Shown: positions 1-8,867, numbered from the stretch's first letter. The stretch: DNA of 64,000 nt from Bog-159 sp035499555 (GCA_035499555.1 DATJYO010000011.1:186001-250000), one strand, 5' to 3'. The notes: generated from the letters alone by a model not told the origin. Made by a program: numbers and translations.

Positions 1-531
1 GCGGCGGAGATCCAGTATGGCATCGCGAACGACGTCGGCCGATACCGGATCGAGTCCGGTAAACGGCTCGTCGAGGATGAGCAGCTTGGGCGCCGGCACC
101 ACCGCCGCGATGAACTGCACCTTTTGGCTCATGCCCTTGCTGAGCGACTGCACTTTCTGGGTGGCCCATTGGCTCAGATCGAGCCTCTTCAGCCAGGTTT
201 CGACCTCGGTTTTGACCTTACGGCAGCTTCGCAGCTCTCCGTAGAACTCCAGCATCGGCTGCACCGCCATGCGGCGATACAGGCCGCGCTCCTCCGGGAG
301 GTATCCGATCAGGTCCGAGCGCGCGCCCAGCAGTTGTTTGCCGAACACTCGGACATCGCCGCGATCGGGATAGAAGATGCTGGCGATCATACGCATGGTG
401 GTGGTTTTACCCGAACCGTTAGGGCCGATAAAACCGTAGACCGAACCCTCGGGAACGATCAGGGAGAGGTCGTCGACCGCGGTGATATCGCCAAAGGTTT
501 TGGTGACGTTAGCAATTTGAACAGCATCCAT
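1..531 (-). CDS. ABC transporter ATP-binding protein, C-terminus cut by window edge
   Basis: The open frame runs from an ATG at 531 off the left edge of the window, giving the first 177 residues of an ABC ATPase. The Walker A motif GPNGSGKT is at residues 36-43, the Q-loop region GYLPEERG follows near 76-83, the signature LSKGM is at 130-134 and Walker B LLILDEP is at 150-156. The LPEERGLY stretch and LSKGMSQK signature resemble NatA/YhaQ-type ATPases that work with ABC-2 permeases, so export of sodium, a drug or a lipid is possible, but the substrate cannot be read. A permease gene would be expected beyond the left edge. No clear Shine-Dalgarno sequence precedes the start, so the start is set by homology to the usual N-terminus (short lead into the KTFG motif). 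Confidence 0.93.
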   Translation of the reverse strand, partial: MDAVQIANVTKTFGDITAVDDLSLIVPEGSVYGFIGPNGSGKTTTMRMIASIFYPDRGDVRVFGKQLLGARSDLIGYLPEERGLYRRMAVQPMLEFYGELRSCRKVKTEVETWLKRLDLSQWATQKVQSLSKGMSQKVQFIAAVVPAPKLLILDEPFTGLDPVSADVVRDAILDLRR

Positions 532-583
532 CGAACCGAAAGCTTAGCATCCCGTGCGACGGGCTAGCAGGCGGAACCGCCAG

Positions 584-1903
584 CTATTGCAGCATGGCGA
601 CGGTATATCCCGCGCTAAGCCCGGTTTTGGTGCCGCCGGTATCGGCCAGCAGGTGCGCGCCGCCCTGGAAGTTGACCATATCGGCGACCAGGGCCATGGC
701 AGTCCCGGCGGTGCTGGAGCCGTTGTTCACGTTGAGGGTGGCATGGGGGAAATACAGCGATCCGGTCAGATTCATGGATGCGCCGCCCGCGAAGAGACTC
801 GAACCGGGAGACGCCATGGACCGGTCCTGGTAGAAGAGCACACCCTGGTAGGTGCCGGAAGATTGCGCCGACAGGGTGACGCTGGCGCCGTTGGCGATGT
901 TCACCGTCGCGCCGCCGGTCAGGTAGATCAACACGCCGCCGGTGGAGGTCACCGTGGACCCGCCTTGTATACTGAACGTGCCGCCGTTGATGATGTATGT
1001 CCCCGCGCTCATCTGCAGCGACATACCGTTCCCCACCGAGAAGCCGCAGTAGGTGCCGGGCGCGGGCGTGTAGGGCTTCGGCTGCCAGGCCGTGAAATTG
1101 CCTGACTGGCAACTGCCGGCGGGCGTCGGCGACGGCAGGTTCGCGAACGGGTCCGGCACCGAGGCGGCGCCCGTCGTCGGCACGACGCTGGTGGTGCCGC
1201 CATTGTCCTTCTTGAAGCCGCCCACCACGCTGATGGTGGGAGCCTGCACGCTAGCGCCGCCGGTCACGTACATCGCCGCGGAACTGTTGTTGGAGTTCAC
1301 GTAGACGCCGCAACCGATCTGGACCACCGCGCCGTTGCCGGCCAGAAAAGCGTCGGCCGCGTGCGGATCGAGGACATAGATGCAGGAAGCCCCGCCCGGG
1401 CTGCTGATGGCCCCGGCGGTGGCAATGGCGCCGGGTGTCAGGCCGCCGCGCGCAAAGGCGGCGCCAAACAGCGCCGGCAGAGATTCGCGGACCCGTACCG
1501 TAGCCCAGTAGGCCGCGGAAGGCCCCGGAACTCCGGGCACCGCGCTGCTCGTTCCCGCCTGGACGCTAACCCGATCGATTCCGGAAGTCGTGAAGCCGTT
1601 GGCGGCGGCCAGCATACAGGCATTATCGAAGCTGGTGGACGCCGACCCGGGGGATCTGGATGGGCAATTGGTGGCCGCGCCGCACCACACCGAGCCGGCG
1701 CAGGAGGGTCCGCCGGGCGCCGAGTTCAACGCCGCGCGCACGGCTGCCACCGCGGCCGCGTCGGCGGCGGACTGGGCCGCCTGCTGGCGGTAATAGGCCC
1801 AGCCCATGTCTACGGCCAGACCCAGCATCCCCAGCATGACGGTCAATGAGATGGTCATCATTAAGGCCGCCTGTCCGGGTTGTGAACGAGCTCGCCGGGA
1901 CAT
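584..1903 (-). CDS. TadG-like pilus-assembly or surface protein
   Basis: The 439-residue product starts with a basic segment and one hydrophobic helix (about residues 13-35), followed by a heptad-like alanine-rich stretch (QQAAQSAADAAAVAAVRAAL). This is the N-terminus typical of TadG-like Flp pilus assembly proteins. The rest (about 160-439) is rich in Gly, Ser, Thr and Asn, with short repeated hydrophobic strands that look like a beta-helix or adhesin-like extracellular region. The start lies 1 nt after the stop of the upstream TadE-like gene, so the three genes at 2891-584 form one transcript. TadG proteins are thought to sit in the inner membrane and project into the periplasm. The beta-rich C-terminus is not the VWA domain found in some TadG proteins, so the role could be surface display rather than pilus assembly. 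Confidence 0.75.
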   Translation of the reverse strand: MSRRARSQPGQAALMMTISLTVMLGMLGLAVDMGWAYYRQQAAQSAADAAAVAAVRAALNSAPGGPSCAGSVWCGAATNCPSRSPGSASTSFDNACMLAAANGFTTSGIDRVSVQAGTSSAVPGVPGPSAAYWATVRVRESLPALFGAAFARGGLTPGAIATAGAISSPGGASCIYVLDPHAADAFLAGNGAVVQIGCGVYVNSNNSSAAMYVTGGASVQAPTISVVGGFKKDNGGTTSVVPTTGAASVPDPFANLPSPTPAGSCQSGNFTAWQPKPYTPAPGTYCGFSVGNGMSLQMSAGTYIINGGTFSIQGGSTVTSTGGVLIYLTGGATVNIANGASVTLSAQSSGTYQGVLFYQDRSMASPGSSLFAGGASMNLTGSLYFPHATLNVNNGSSTAGTAMALVADMVNFQGGAHLLADTGGTKTGLSAGYTVAMLQ

Positions 1904-1904
1904 A

Positions 1905-2402
1905 TCAAAACAGCAGAGGCTGCCGCGATTTCGCGGTCATGGTCACACCGGAAAAGCGCATTCGGCCGCCGCCCGGCGCGAACATCGTCAGCACCGAGGT
2001 AAAGCGATACGATCCCGAGATGACGATGTCCGACCCGGGGGAATTGCCGCCCGCCGGCGGCCAGGTGGTAGCGCTGCCGGTGCAGGAACTCAAGGGATTG
2101 CAGTTGACCGTGCCCGCGCTGGAAGTCAGGGTGACATTCAGAGAGGATGCGGGCATGCCCACGGCATAGGCAGCGATGGTGCTGGCAACCTGACCCACCG
2201 TCGTGGCACAGCCCTTGCCCGCACAGCCGGCGCCGCGGGTAGCCACCATGCGTGAGGCCGCTTTGACGGCTTGCGCCAGGCTGTGATAGTCCCACATGCC
2301 GCGGCAGATCTCCACCACCGAGATCTGGATGAAGATCAGGGGGATGGCCGCCAGCGTGAACTCGATCAACGTGTTGCCGCGGCGATATGAGTTCCGGCGC
2401 AT
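1905..2402 (-). CDS. TadE-like pseudopilin family protein
   Basis: This 165-residue protein has the TadE-like N-terminus: a short basic leader (MRRNSYRRG), then NTLIEFTLAAIPLIF with the conserved Glu just inside the membrane helix. The Glu at residue 14 corresponds to the position after the prepilin cleavage site in TadE-type minor pseudopilins. The remainder is a small periplasmic domain with four or more cysteines (GAGCAGKGC, NCNPLSSC) that could form disulfides. It starts 4 nt after the previous TadE-like gene ends and stops 1 nt before the TadG-like gene, so the genes are translationally coupled. No other Tad or Flp genes (TadA, TadB, TadC, RcpA) lie in the window. Confidence 0.8.
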   Translation of the reverse strand: MRRNSYRRGNTLIEFTLAAIPLIFIQISVVEICRGMWDYHSLAQAVKAASRMVATRGAGCAGKGCATTVGQVASTIAAYAVGMPASSLNVTLTSSAGTVNCNPLSSCTGSATTWPPAGGNSPGSDIVISGSYRFTSVLTMFAPGGGRMRFSGVTMTAKSRQPLLF

Positions 2403-2405
2403 GGC

Positions 2406-2891
2406 TCAGTTCCTTATGGGCAGTTCCACGCTGCGCCGGATGGCCAGGGAACCGGCCATCAGTCCCGGCAGCGGAATCAGGTGCATCGTGTTGTAAGTGA
2501 CCGAGACCTGCACGGTGTTGATATTGCCGCTGCCGGGCGTGTGCGGCGTGACCGATACGGTCACCGGCGAACTGGTGCAGGTGGTGACGCCCGCGCCCAC
2601 GCCCGGCGCGTCCCCCAGTTCGCCCAGCACGTACGGGCACACTTGCGAAACGATACTGCCGCTCTGCGCCACGCTCAGAGATTGCGAAGCATAGATGGCG
2701 CCCGTCCGCGCGGCATTCTGGGTAGAGATCAGACTATAAGCGAAGATGCCGAAATTGAAGGCCGCGATGAAGGCGAACACCATCCAGGGCAACAGCAGCG
2801 TGACCTCCACGACGGCTTGCCCGCGGCAGTCCGGCAGCCCGGGACGGCGGGTCGGGATGGCGGGATGTGGCATGTGCGTGCTCGCTCGCAT
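2406..2891 (-). CDS. TadE-like pseudopilin family protein (first gene of trio)
   Basis: The 161-residue product has an unusually long leader of about 24 residues before the TadE-like segment GQAVVEVTLLLPWMVFAF, which carries the conserved Glu and a membrane helix. The C-terminal part is a small periplasmic domain with a Cys pair (QVCPYVL and VTTCTSS). It is the promoter-proximal gene of the trio and diverges from the secreted-protein gene at 2979 with an 87-nt gap that should hold both promoters. An in-frame ATG at codon 7 is an alternative start, and neither start has a well-spaced ribosome binding site. Confidence 0.75.
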   Translation of the reverse strand: MRASTHMPHPAIPTRRPGLPDCRGQAVVEVTLLLPWMVFAFIAAFNFGIFAYSLISTQNAARTGAIYASQSLSVAQSGSIVSQVCPYVLGELGDAPGVGAGVTTCTSSPVTVSVTPHTPGSGNINTVQVSVTYNTMHLIPLPGLMAGSLAIRRSVELPIRN

Positions 2892-2978
2892 TCCTTATCG
2901 GCGGGAGAAGCGGAAAGTCTGCGCGCACCGCAACCGCTTTCCGCGAGATCGCGTCCCAAGGGCTGAAGGGAGAGTCGC

Positions 2979-3572
2979 ATGAAATCCGCCGCCTGGTTCA
3001 CCGCCGTGGCCCCGCTCACGGCAGTCCTGCTGACGTCCGCCGCCGCGTGGGCCGTGCCCAAACCGGTGTCTTTCCGCCTGGCGAGCCTGCCGGCCAGCGT
3101 GGAGCCCGGCCAGAAACTTCTCCTGTGCGCCACCAATATCGGCACCGGCGCGGTGGACGTTTCACTCGAATTCATCAACGTCGCCACCGGCGGCCCTATG
3201 GCCGAAAAAACCATCACGCTGCAACCGCTGGGCGGCGGGGCTGCCGCGACACCCTGCGTCACCATGACGGCCGATTCGGCGGCCGGCGCGCAGAGCGGCT
3301 CCCGCCGGCCGATGGCATCTTCTTTTGTGGCGGCGGCGCCGGGTAACGGCGCGGCGAACGGGCAGACGCTGGTGGTCGGCGTAGCCATGATACGGAAGGC
3401 GTGGTACTCGCTGCGCGAGGCCCAGGTCACGGCATCGATTCAGGTCCAGGCGCCGGATGCCGACGGCGTCATGCATACCGTACAGACGATCCCGCTGAGC
3501 CGCACGGCCCATCCCACCGATGGCGCGCCGGTTTACGCCCCGGCGGCGTCCTCCGGCGGCCATCACAAGTAA
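2979..3572 (+). CDS. Secreted protein of unknown function
   Basis: The 197-residue product has a clear signal peptide with a predicted signal peptidase I site after AWA at residue 25. The mature part looks like a single beta-rich domain (about 26-180) followed by a Pro/Ala/His-rich tail ending in GGHHK. I do not recognise a named family. The start is supported by a GAAGGGAG ribosome binding site 7-8 nt upstream. The gene diverges from the TadE/TadG trio, which hints at shared surface-related function, but nothing else links them. Confidence 0.7.
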   Translation: MKSAAWFTAVAPLTAVLLTSAAAWAVPKPVSFRLASLPASVEPGQKLLLCATNIGTGAVDVSLEFINVATGGPMAEKTITLQPLGGGAAATPCVTMTADSAAGAQSGSRRPMASSFVAAAPGNGAANGQTLVVGVAMIRKAWYSLREAQVTASIQVQAPDADGVMHTVQTIPLSRTAHPTDGAPVYAPAASSGGHHK

Positions 3573-3611
3573 AGCGGTCAGGCGCCGCCTGGCGCCTAGT
3601 TTTCCGCGCTG

Positions 3612-3658
3612 TCCTCTATGGCGTGTGATACGCTATGACAGCACCACGCTATAGAGGA
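3612..3658 (+). promoter_or_regulatory. Inverted repeat covering the ald ribosome binding site
   Basis: A 14-nt arm at 3612-3625 (TCCTCTATGGCGTG) is the reverse complement of 3645-3658 (CACGCTATAGAGGA) except for one position that would still form a G-U pair in RNA. The loop is 19 nt. The right arm contains most of the GAGGAG ribosome binding site (3654-3659) of alanine dehydrogenase, whose ATG is at 3667. A folded transcript would therefore hide the ribosome binding site. It could also be a protein operator in DNA. No T-run follows, so it is not a standard terminator. Confidence 0.55.
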
Positions 3659-3666
3659 GCACATCG

Positions 3667-4779
3667 ATGATTGTCGGGGTTCCCAAAGAAGTCAAAGACC
3701 ACGAGACGCGCGTCGGCCTGGTACCGAGCGGAGTGACGGCATTGCGGGAGGCCGGCCACCCGGTGCTGGTCCAGTCCACCGCCGGCGAAGGCAGCGCGAT
3801 TACAGATCAGGAGTATATGGAGGCAGGCGCTGAGATCCTGCCGTGGGCATCCGACGTCTGGCGGCGCGCCGACCTCGTGGTGAAAGTGAAAGAGCCGCAG
3901 CCTCAGGAATACACCTATATGCGTCCTGGGCTGATTCTGTTCACTTATCTGCACCTGGCGCCGCTGCCGGAGCTGACCAATCGCATGCTGGAAGCCAAGG
4001 TCAATGGCGTGGCCTACGAGACCATTCACGATGCCGACGGCAGCCTGCCGCTGCTCACGCCGATGAGCGAAGTGGCGGGGCGGATGTCCGTGCAGGTGGG
4101 CGCGCAATACCTGGAAGCGCCCAACGGCGGCCGGGGCGTGCTGCTGGGCGGCGTGCCCGGTGTCGCGCCGGCCAATTGCGTGATCATCGGCGGCGGCGTG
4201 GTGGGAACCAATGCCGCCAAAATAGCGCTCGGCATGGGCGCGCACGTCACCATCATCGACCGCAACCTGAACCGGCTGCGCCAGTTGGACGACATCTTCG
4301 GCGGCCAGATCGTGACCCTGGCCTCCAACACCTGGACCATCGGCGAAACGCTCAAGAGCGCCGACCTGGTGGTGGGCGCGGTACTGATCCCGGGCGCCTC
4401 CGCGCCGAAGCTGGTGCGGCGGGAGATGATTCGCAATATGAAACGGGGCGCGGTGGCGGTGGACGTGGCGATCGACCAGGGCGGCTGCTTCGAGACCTCG
4501 CATGCCACCACCCACACCGAGCCGGTCTACTACGTCGATGGCGTGCTGCACTACTGCGTCTCCAACATGCCCGCCGCCGTGCCGTACACGTCCACGTTCG
4601 CGCTCACTAACGCCACCTTCCCCTATCTGCTGGAACTCGCCAACAAGGGCCTGGAGCGGGCCTGCACCGAACACCAGGGCCTGCGCGAGGGCGTCAATAC
4701 CTACAACGGCTATGTCACGCACGCCGCGGTGGCCGAGTCACAGGGCCGCCAGTACCGCGAACTGGCCGGTGTAGTATAA
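3667..4779 (+). CDS. ald: Alanine dehydrogenase
   Basis: The product catalyses NAD-dependent oxidative deamination of L-alanine to pyruvate and ammonia. The 370-residue length matches the family. The residues known to bind pyruvate or act in catalysis are present: Arg15, Lys75, His96 and Asp270. The NAD-binding motif GGGVVG lies at 175-180 with the acidic residue Asp198 at the end of the second strand. A GAGGAG ribosome binding site sits 7 nt before the ATG and lies within an inverted repeat, which suggests translational control. The acyl-CoA dehydrogenase gene follows after 8 nt and is probably co-transcribed. Confidence 0.96.
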   Translation: MIVGVPKEVKDHETRVGLVPSGVTALREAGHPVLVQSTAGEGSAITDQEYMEAGAEILPWASDVWRRADLVVKVKEPQPQEYTYMRPGLILFTYLHLAPLPELTNRMLEAKVNGVAYETIHDADGSLPLLTPMSEVAGRMSVQVGAQYLEAPNGGRGVLLGGVPGVAPANCVIIGGGVVGTNAAKIALGMGAHVTIIDRNLNRLRQLDDIFGGQIVTLASNTWTIGETLKSADLVVGAVLIPGASAPKLVRREMIRNMKRGAVAVDVAIDQGGCFETSHATTHTEPVYYVDGVLHYCVSNMPAAVPYTSTFALTNATFPYLLELANKGLERACTEHQGLREGVNTYNGYVTHAAVAESQGRQYRELAGVV

Positions 4780-4787
4780 GTAGTGAC

Positions 4788-5966
4788 ATGCCAGTTGCCG
4801 CGCAGCCAGCAGAGATTCATCCGCAGCCTCTCACCGCGCTGACCGAAGAAGAGAAGCTCTTTCAGTCCACCGTGCGCCAGTTCGCGCGCGAGCAGATCGG
4901 ACCGTACGTCCGCGAGATGGATGAAGCCGGCGTTTTTCGCAAAGAGATCATCCGCCAGTTCTTCGAATTGGGACTCATGGGCATCGAGATTCCGGAAGAG
5001 TTCGGCGGTTCCGGCGGCAGTTTCTTTCAATGCATCCTGGCGGTCGAGGAACTGTCGGCCGTGGATCCGTCGGCGGGCGTGATCGCCGACGTGCAGAACA
5101 CTATCGTCAACAACGCGATTCTGCGGTGGGCCAACGCCGCCCAGAAGCAGAAATATCTCCCCCGGCTGGCGGCCGATACGGTGGCCTCGTACGCGTTGTC
5201 GGAAGCCGGGTCGGGATCGGACGCCTTCGCCCTGTCCACCCGCGCGGTGGATGCCGGGGATCACTTCCTGCTCACCGGCCGCAAGCTGTGGATCACCAAT
5301 GCCGCCGAATCGGGGTTGTTCCTGCTATTCGCCAACGCCGACCCAGCGGCGGGATATCGCGGCATCACCGCGTTTCTCATCGAGCGGTCGAGCCCCGGAT
5401 TTCAGGTTGGGAAAAAGGAAGACAAGCTCGGCATACGGGCGTCCTCCACCTGCGAGCTGATTCTGGACAATTGCCAGGTGCCGAAGGAGAACGTGATCGG
5501 CGAGGTGGGCAAGGGCTACAAGATCGCCATAGAGACCTTGAATGAAGGGCGCATTGCCATCGGCTCACAAATGATCGGGCTGGCGCGCGGCGCGCTGGAG
5601 CACGCTGTGGCATACGCGCGCGAGCGCAAACAGTTCGGCAAATCCATCGGGGAGTTCCAGGGCGTAGAGTTCCAGCTCGCGGTAATGGCCACCGAGCTAG
5701 AAGCCGCGCGGCTGCTGGTGTATAACGCCGCACGTTTGCGCGACGCGGGCCTGCCGTTTCAAACCGAAGCGGCTATGGCCAAGTACTACAGCTCGGAGAT
5801 CGCGGAGAAGGTCGCTTCCAAAGCCATCGAGGTGCACGGCGGCGTAGGCATTACCAAGGATTATCCGGTGGAGAAACTCTACCGCGACGCCAAGATCGGC
5901 CGGATTTACGAAGGCACCAGCAACATACAATTGATGACCATCGCCAAGAAACTGCTGGGCAAATAG
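4788..5966 (+). CDS. Acyl-CoA dehydrogenase
   Basis: The 392-residue protein is a standard FAD-dependent acyl-CoA dehydrogenase: N-terminal helical domain (about 25-135), middle beta domain (about 135-235, with the YALSEAGSGSDA and WITNA segments that contact flavin and substrate) and C-terminal helical domain. The catalytic base is Glu375 in the IYEGTSNIQ motif, the position used by short- and medium-chain enzymes. The length and this Glu position fit a short/branched- or butyryl-CoA dehydrogenase. Substrate chain length cannot be fixed from sequence. It is 8 nt downstream of ald, so branched-chain or amino-acid-derived acyl-CoA is a reasonable guess. A 14-nt perfect palindrome (5969-5982) follows the stop. 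Confidence 0.93.
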   Translation: MPVAAQPAEIHPQPLTALTEEEKLFQSTVRQFAREQIGPYVREMDEAGVFRKEIIRQFFELGLMGIEIPEEFGGSGGSFFQCILAVEELSAVDPSAGVIADVQNTIVNNAILRWANAAQKQKYLPRLAADTVASYALSEAGSGSDAFALSTRAVDAGDHFLLTGRKLWITNAAESGLFLLFANADPAAGYRGITAFLIERSSPGFQVGKKEDKLGIRASSTCELILDNCQVPKENVIGEVGKGYKIAIETLNEGRIAIGSQMIGLARGALEHAVAYARERKQFGKSIGEFQGVEFQLAVMATELEAARLLVYNAARLRDAGLPFQTEAAMAKYYSSEIAEKVASKAIEVHGGVGITKDYPVEKLYRDAKIGRIYEGTSNIQLMTIAKKLLGK

Positions 5967-6011
5967 GGAAACCGGCCGGTTTCGGCTGACGTCATTTCGA
6001 AGAGGGGAAAA

Positions 6012-6848
6012 ATGCATCGATTCGTCCACGTGGCATTGTTGCCGGTGCTGTGTGTGCCGGTTTGGGCGGACGGGCCCAGCAAACCGGCGGCGACTTCGAC
6101 GCCTGCCCCCGTTTCCAGCACGTCCAACGTAAACCCGGAGGAGATCATTCAGAAGTTCGCCGCCAGGGAGAAGCAGTTCGCCGAAGCGCGCGAGAACTAC
6201 ACCTACCGCCAGACCGTGAAGGTGCAGGCGCTGGACGAGTCGGGCACGCCGGAGGGCAAGTACGAGCTGGTCTCCGACATCATCTTCTCGCCGGACGGCA
6301 AGCGTACCGAGCACGTCGTGTATGCCCCCGTATCGACGCTATCGGACTACGTGCTGTTGACGCCGGAAGACGAGCAGGATCTGCGCAACATTCAGCCCTT
6401 CGTCCTGACCACGGACCAGATTGGCGAGTACGACATCGTCTACTTGGGCAAGCAGAACGCGGACGAGATCTCCTGCTACGTCTTTTCGGTCAAACCCAAG
6501 AAGCTGACGCCGGGAAAGCGCTTTTTCGAGGGCCAGATCTGGGTGGACGACCGGGACTTCCAGATCGTCAAGACCTTCGGCAAAGCCGTAGGGTTTCAGA
6601 AGCGCGGCGACGACCAGCAGTTTCCCAAGTTCGAGACGCTCCGCGAACAGATCGACGGCAAGTACTGGTTCCCGACTTACACCTATGCCGACGACACCCT
6701 GCACTTCAAGGATCATCCGCAGAGGCTCCGCATGCTGGTGACTTACAAGGACTACAAAAAGTTCGAGGGCAAGTCCACCATCACCTTCGGCGACGTGGTG
6801 GACGATTCGCAGAAGGGCCAGTCCAAGCCCCAGCCCAAGAAGCCGTAA
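6012..6848 (+). CDS. Secreted outer-membrane lipoprotein-sorting-like protein
   Basis: The 278-residue product begins with a signal peptide ending near VWA (residue 19), followed by a Pro/Ser/Thr-rich linker to about residue 40. The rest resembles the LolA/LolB-like half-barrel seen in outer-membrane lipoprotein-sorting proteins: a long strand-rich region with the motif GQIWVDDRDFQIVKT, in which a measured property of a protein or lipid is carried on an antiparallel sheet. Acidobacteria carry many such paralogues of unknown cargo. The gene is on its own, 45 nt after the acyl-CoA dehydrogenase, and converges on the beta-propeller gene at 6858. Confidence 0.65.
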   Translation: MHRFVHVALLPVLCVPVWADGPSKPAATSTPAPVSSTSNVNPEEIIQKFAAREKQFAEARENYTYRQTVKVQALDESGTPEGKYELVSDIIFSPDGKRTEHVVYAPVSTLSDYVLLTPEDEQDLRNIQPFVLTTDQIGEYDIVYLGKQNADEISCYVFSVKPKKLTPGKRFFEGQIWVDDRDFQIVKTFGKAVGFQKRGDDQQFPKFETLREQIDGKYWFPTYTYADDTLHFKDHPQRLRMLVTYKDYKKFEGKSTITFGDVVDDSQKGQSKPQPKKP

Positions 6849-6857
6849 ACGCGGCCC

Positions 6858-8813
6858 CTAATTCACGCCGAATGCGACGCCCGCTACCGTCGCGCCGAGA
6901 TCCACCGTCCTTACGCTGTTCGCCTGCAGATCCACTACGAGCAGCGACGTGCTCTTCGCCAGCGGGATCCAGGCCTGGCTGCCGTCCGGGGTAAGCGACA
7001 ACGCCGCCGGCGCAATGCTTCCCAGGCTGATGCTGCCGGTGACTGCGCCGGTACCGGTATCAATCAGTTCCAACGCGGAATTGGTGACCGCGTAAGCCGT
7101 AGCGCCGTCCGGAGAGAAAGCGGCGAAGTACACACCGCCGATCGGCAGCGTGGAAGTGACCGCGTTCTGGGCCGTATCGAAGATCTCGATCGCGGTGGGC
7201 GTCACGATGTACAAGAAGGCGCCCGAGGGAGACGCCGCCATGGAGTCGACCACCTTGATCTTCGGCGCGGCCACAATCTTTTTCGTGGCGGTGTCCACCA
7301 CGAAGAAGAAGGGAGGCGCCGAGTCCAGCGCATACCAGAAACCGGCGAGGTAGACCCGGCTGCTATCGGGCAGCGCGGCCATTTGGCTCACCTCGCAACC
7401 TCCGCCCAGCGGGCAGTTCACGCCGTTTACGGCGCCGGTGGCCGTATCGATCTCGGTCATCTGCAATTGGAAATCGCTGCCGGCAAGATAGATCTGCTGC
7501 CCGTTGGGGGTGACCATGAGCGAGGGCGGATTGACCCCGGTCACCGAGGGACTCTGTGCGCCGTCCGTGTAATAACGGGTCACCCGGTTGCTGGCGGGAT
7601 CGATGCGGCTGATGCTGTTCGCTTCAATCCCGCCCACATAGACGCTGCCACCGTTGGCCGGCGCCGCGGCATTGGTGGTTCCGAAAAGGCTGGCCTGAGA
7701 GTTCGGCGTGCCGCTCACACCGATAGTGGCTATAACCGACAGCGTCGCGGTATCGACGGCAACGGTGGCGGCAGTGGAGGAGTTGGCCACCGCTAAAGCG
7801 CTGCCATTGGCGTTCAGCGTGGTGGCCGCGATCGGTCCGGGTAAAGCAATCGAAGCCGTCACCGCGAGGTTGGCGGCGTTTACGGCGTAGAGCACGGAGT
7901 CATAAGCATCCGGCACGTAAACCGTGGCGCCATCCTTGGAGACGACCGGCTGCTGCGGCTCGCTGCCGAGGCCGGCGCTCTGCGTGATGGTGAGCGAGGC
8001 AGTATCGATCACCGCCAGCCCACCGCCGGTTCCGATCTGCGCGGCGTAACTGGCGTACAGCGTGGCGCCGTCCGCGCTGACGGCGCTGCCCACGAAGGAG
8101 TAGCCGCCCGCGAAACCCGGCGGATTCAGAGTCCCCTTGATGTTGCCGGTGGCGGTATCGAAGGCCGTCAACTCCTGTCCGGCCGTGTAGAGCGTGCCGC
8201 CGTCGGGCGATAGAGTGAGGACCCCGGCGGCCGTCCAGGTCGCGGCGCGGGTGGTGTTCCAGGTTGCGGCTGCGGTACCCGTCGCCACATCGTAGACGAC
8301 AATGGTCTGGCTGTCGAAGGTGGCGTAGACCCGGCCGCCGTCGGCTGAGACAGCCAGCCCCGGATTCTGGAGCCCGTCATTGGGCAGGCTGACGGCGCCG
8401 GTCACCGCAAACGTCCGGGCGTTGAATGCCATCAGGCTCGCAGAATAATGATTCAGGCTGCCGGTGAACATTCCGGTCACCACGTAGACGGCGCCGCCGT
8501 CCGGACTCGCCTGGACGAGCCACGGCGTCAGTTTCAGGGAGATCGTCTTGCGGACCGCGCCCGTCACCAGATTCACCACCGAGATCGTGTTGTTGGAGGT
8601 GTTGGTGACCCAAGCCGTATTGAGGTTGGGGAAGGCCACCGCGTAGCTTCCCGGGCCGGCGGTGAAGCTGCTGACGATCCGGTTCCTGGCGGTACTGATG
8701 ACCGACACCGTCGAGTTGGCGGTACAGCAAACCGGCACATAAGCGGTCGTGGTTGCGGCGGCGAGCGAAAAGCAGGCAGCCAGTACGGCGCCCGGTAGAA
8801 TGGCTGTTTTCAT
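6858..8813 (-). CDS. Secreted YVTN-family beta-propeller protein
   Basis: I start this gene at the ATG at 8813, which has a GGGGAT ribosome binding site and a signal peptide (MKTAILPGAVLAACFSLAAA) directly after it. A longer frame from 8930 exists but would bury the signal peptide. The 651-residue mature protein is built of repeated units of about 40-45 residues with patterns such as VYVTG, SPDGG.LY and VIDTAS, typical of YVTN/lactonase-like beta-propeller blades. Two propellers are likely. Proteins of this kind are extracellular or periplasmic and are common in Solibacter relatives. No catalytic residues can be assigned. It diverges from the CDGSH gene. Confidence 0.85.
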   Translation of the reverse strand: MKTAILPGAVLAACFSLAAATTTAYVPVCCTANSTVSVISTARNRIVSSFTAGPGSYAVAFPNLNTAWVTNTSNNTISVVNLVTGAVRKTISLKLTPWLVQASPDGGAVYVVTGMFTGSLNHYSASLMAFNARTFAVTGAVSLPNDGLQNPGLAVSADGGRVYATFDSQTIVVYDVATGTAAATWNTTRAATWTAAGVLTLSPDGGTLYTAGQELTAFDTATGNIKGTLNPPGFAGGYSFVGSAVSADGATLYASYAAQIGTGGGLAVIDTASLTITQSAGLGSEPQQPVVSKDGATVYVPDAYDSVLYAVNAANLAVTASIALPGPIAATTLNANGSALAVANSSTAATVAVDTATLSVIATIGVSGTPNSQASLFGTTNAAAPANGGSVYVGGIEANSISRIDPASNRVTRYYTDGAQSPSVTGVNPPSLMVTPNGQQIYLAGSDFQLQMTEIDTATGAVNGVNCPLGGGCEVSQMAALPDSSRVYLAGFWYALDSAPPFFFVVDTATKKIVAAPKIKVVDSMAASPSGAFLYIVTPTAIEIFDTAQNAVTSTLPIGGVYFAAFSPDGATAYAVTNSALELIDTGTGAVTGSISLGSIAPAALSLTPDGSQAWIPLAKSTSLLVVDLQANSVRTVDLGATVAGVAFGVN

Positions 8814-8867
8814 ATCCCCAATATTCTCGTACAAGCCGGCCGCGACGCGCGTGCTACCATCCGTAGC

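Noticed and set aside
551..581. Two short hairpins (CCCGT/ACGGG and GGCGG/CCGCC) between the ABC ATPase and TadG-like genes
   Set aside because: Short stems with no T-run. They do not make a convincing terminator.
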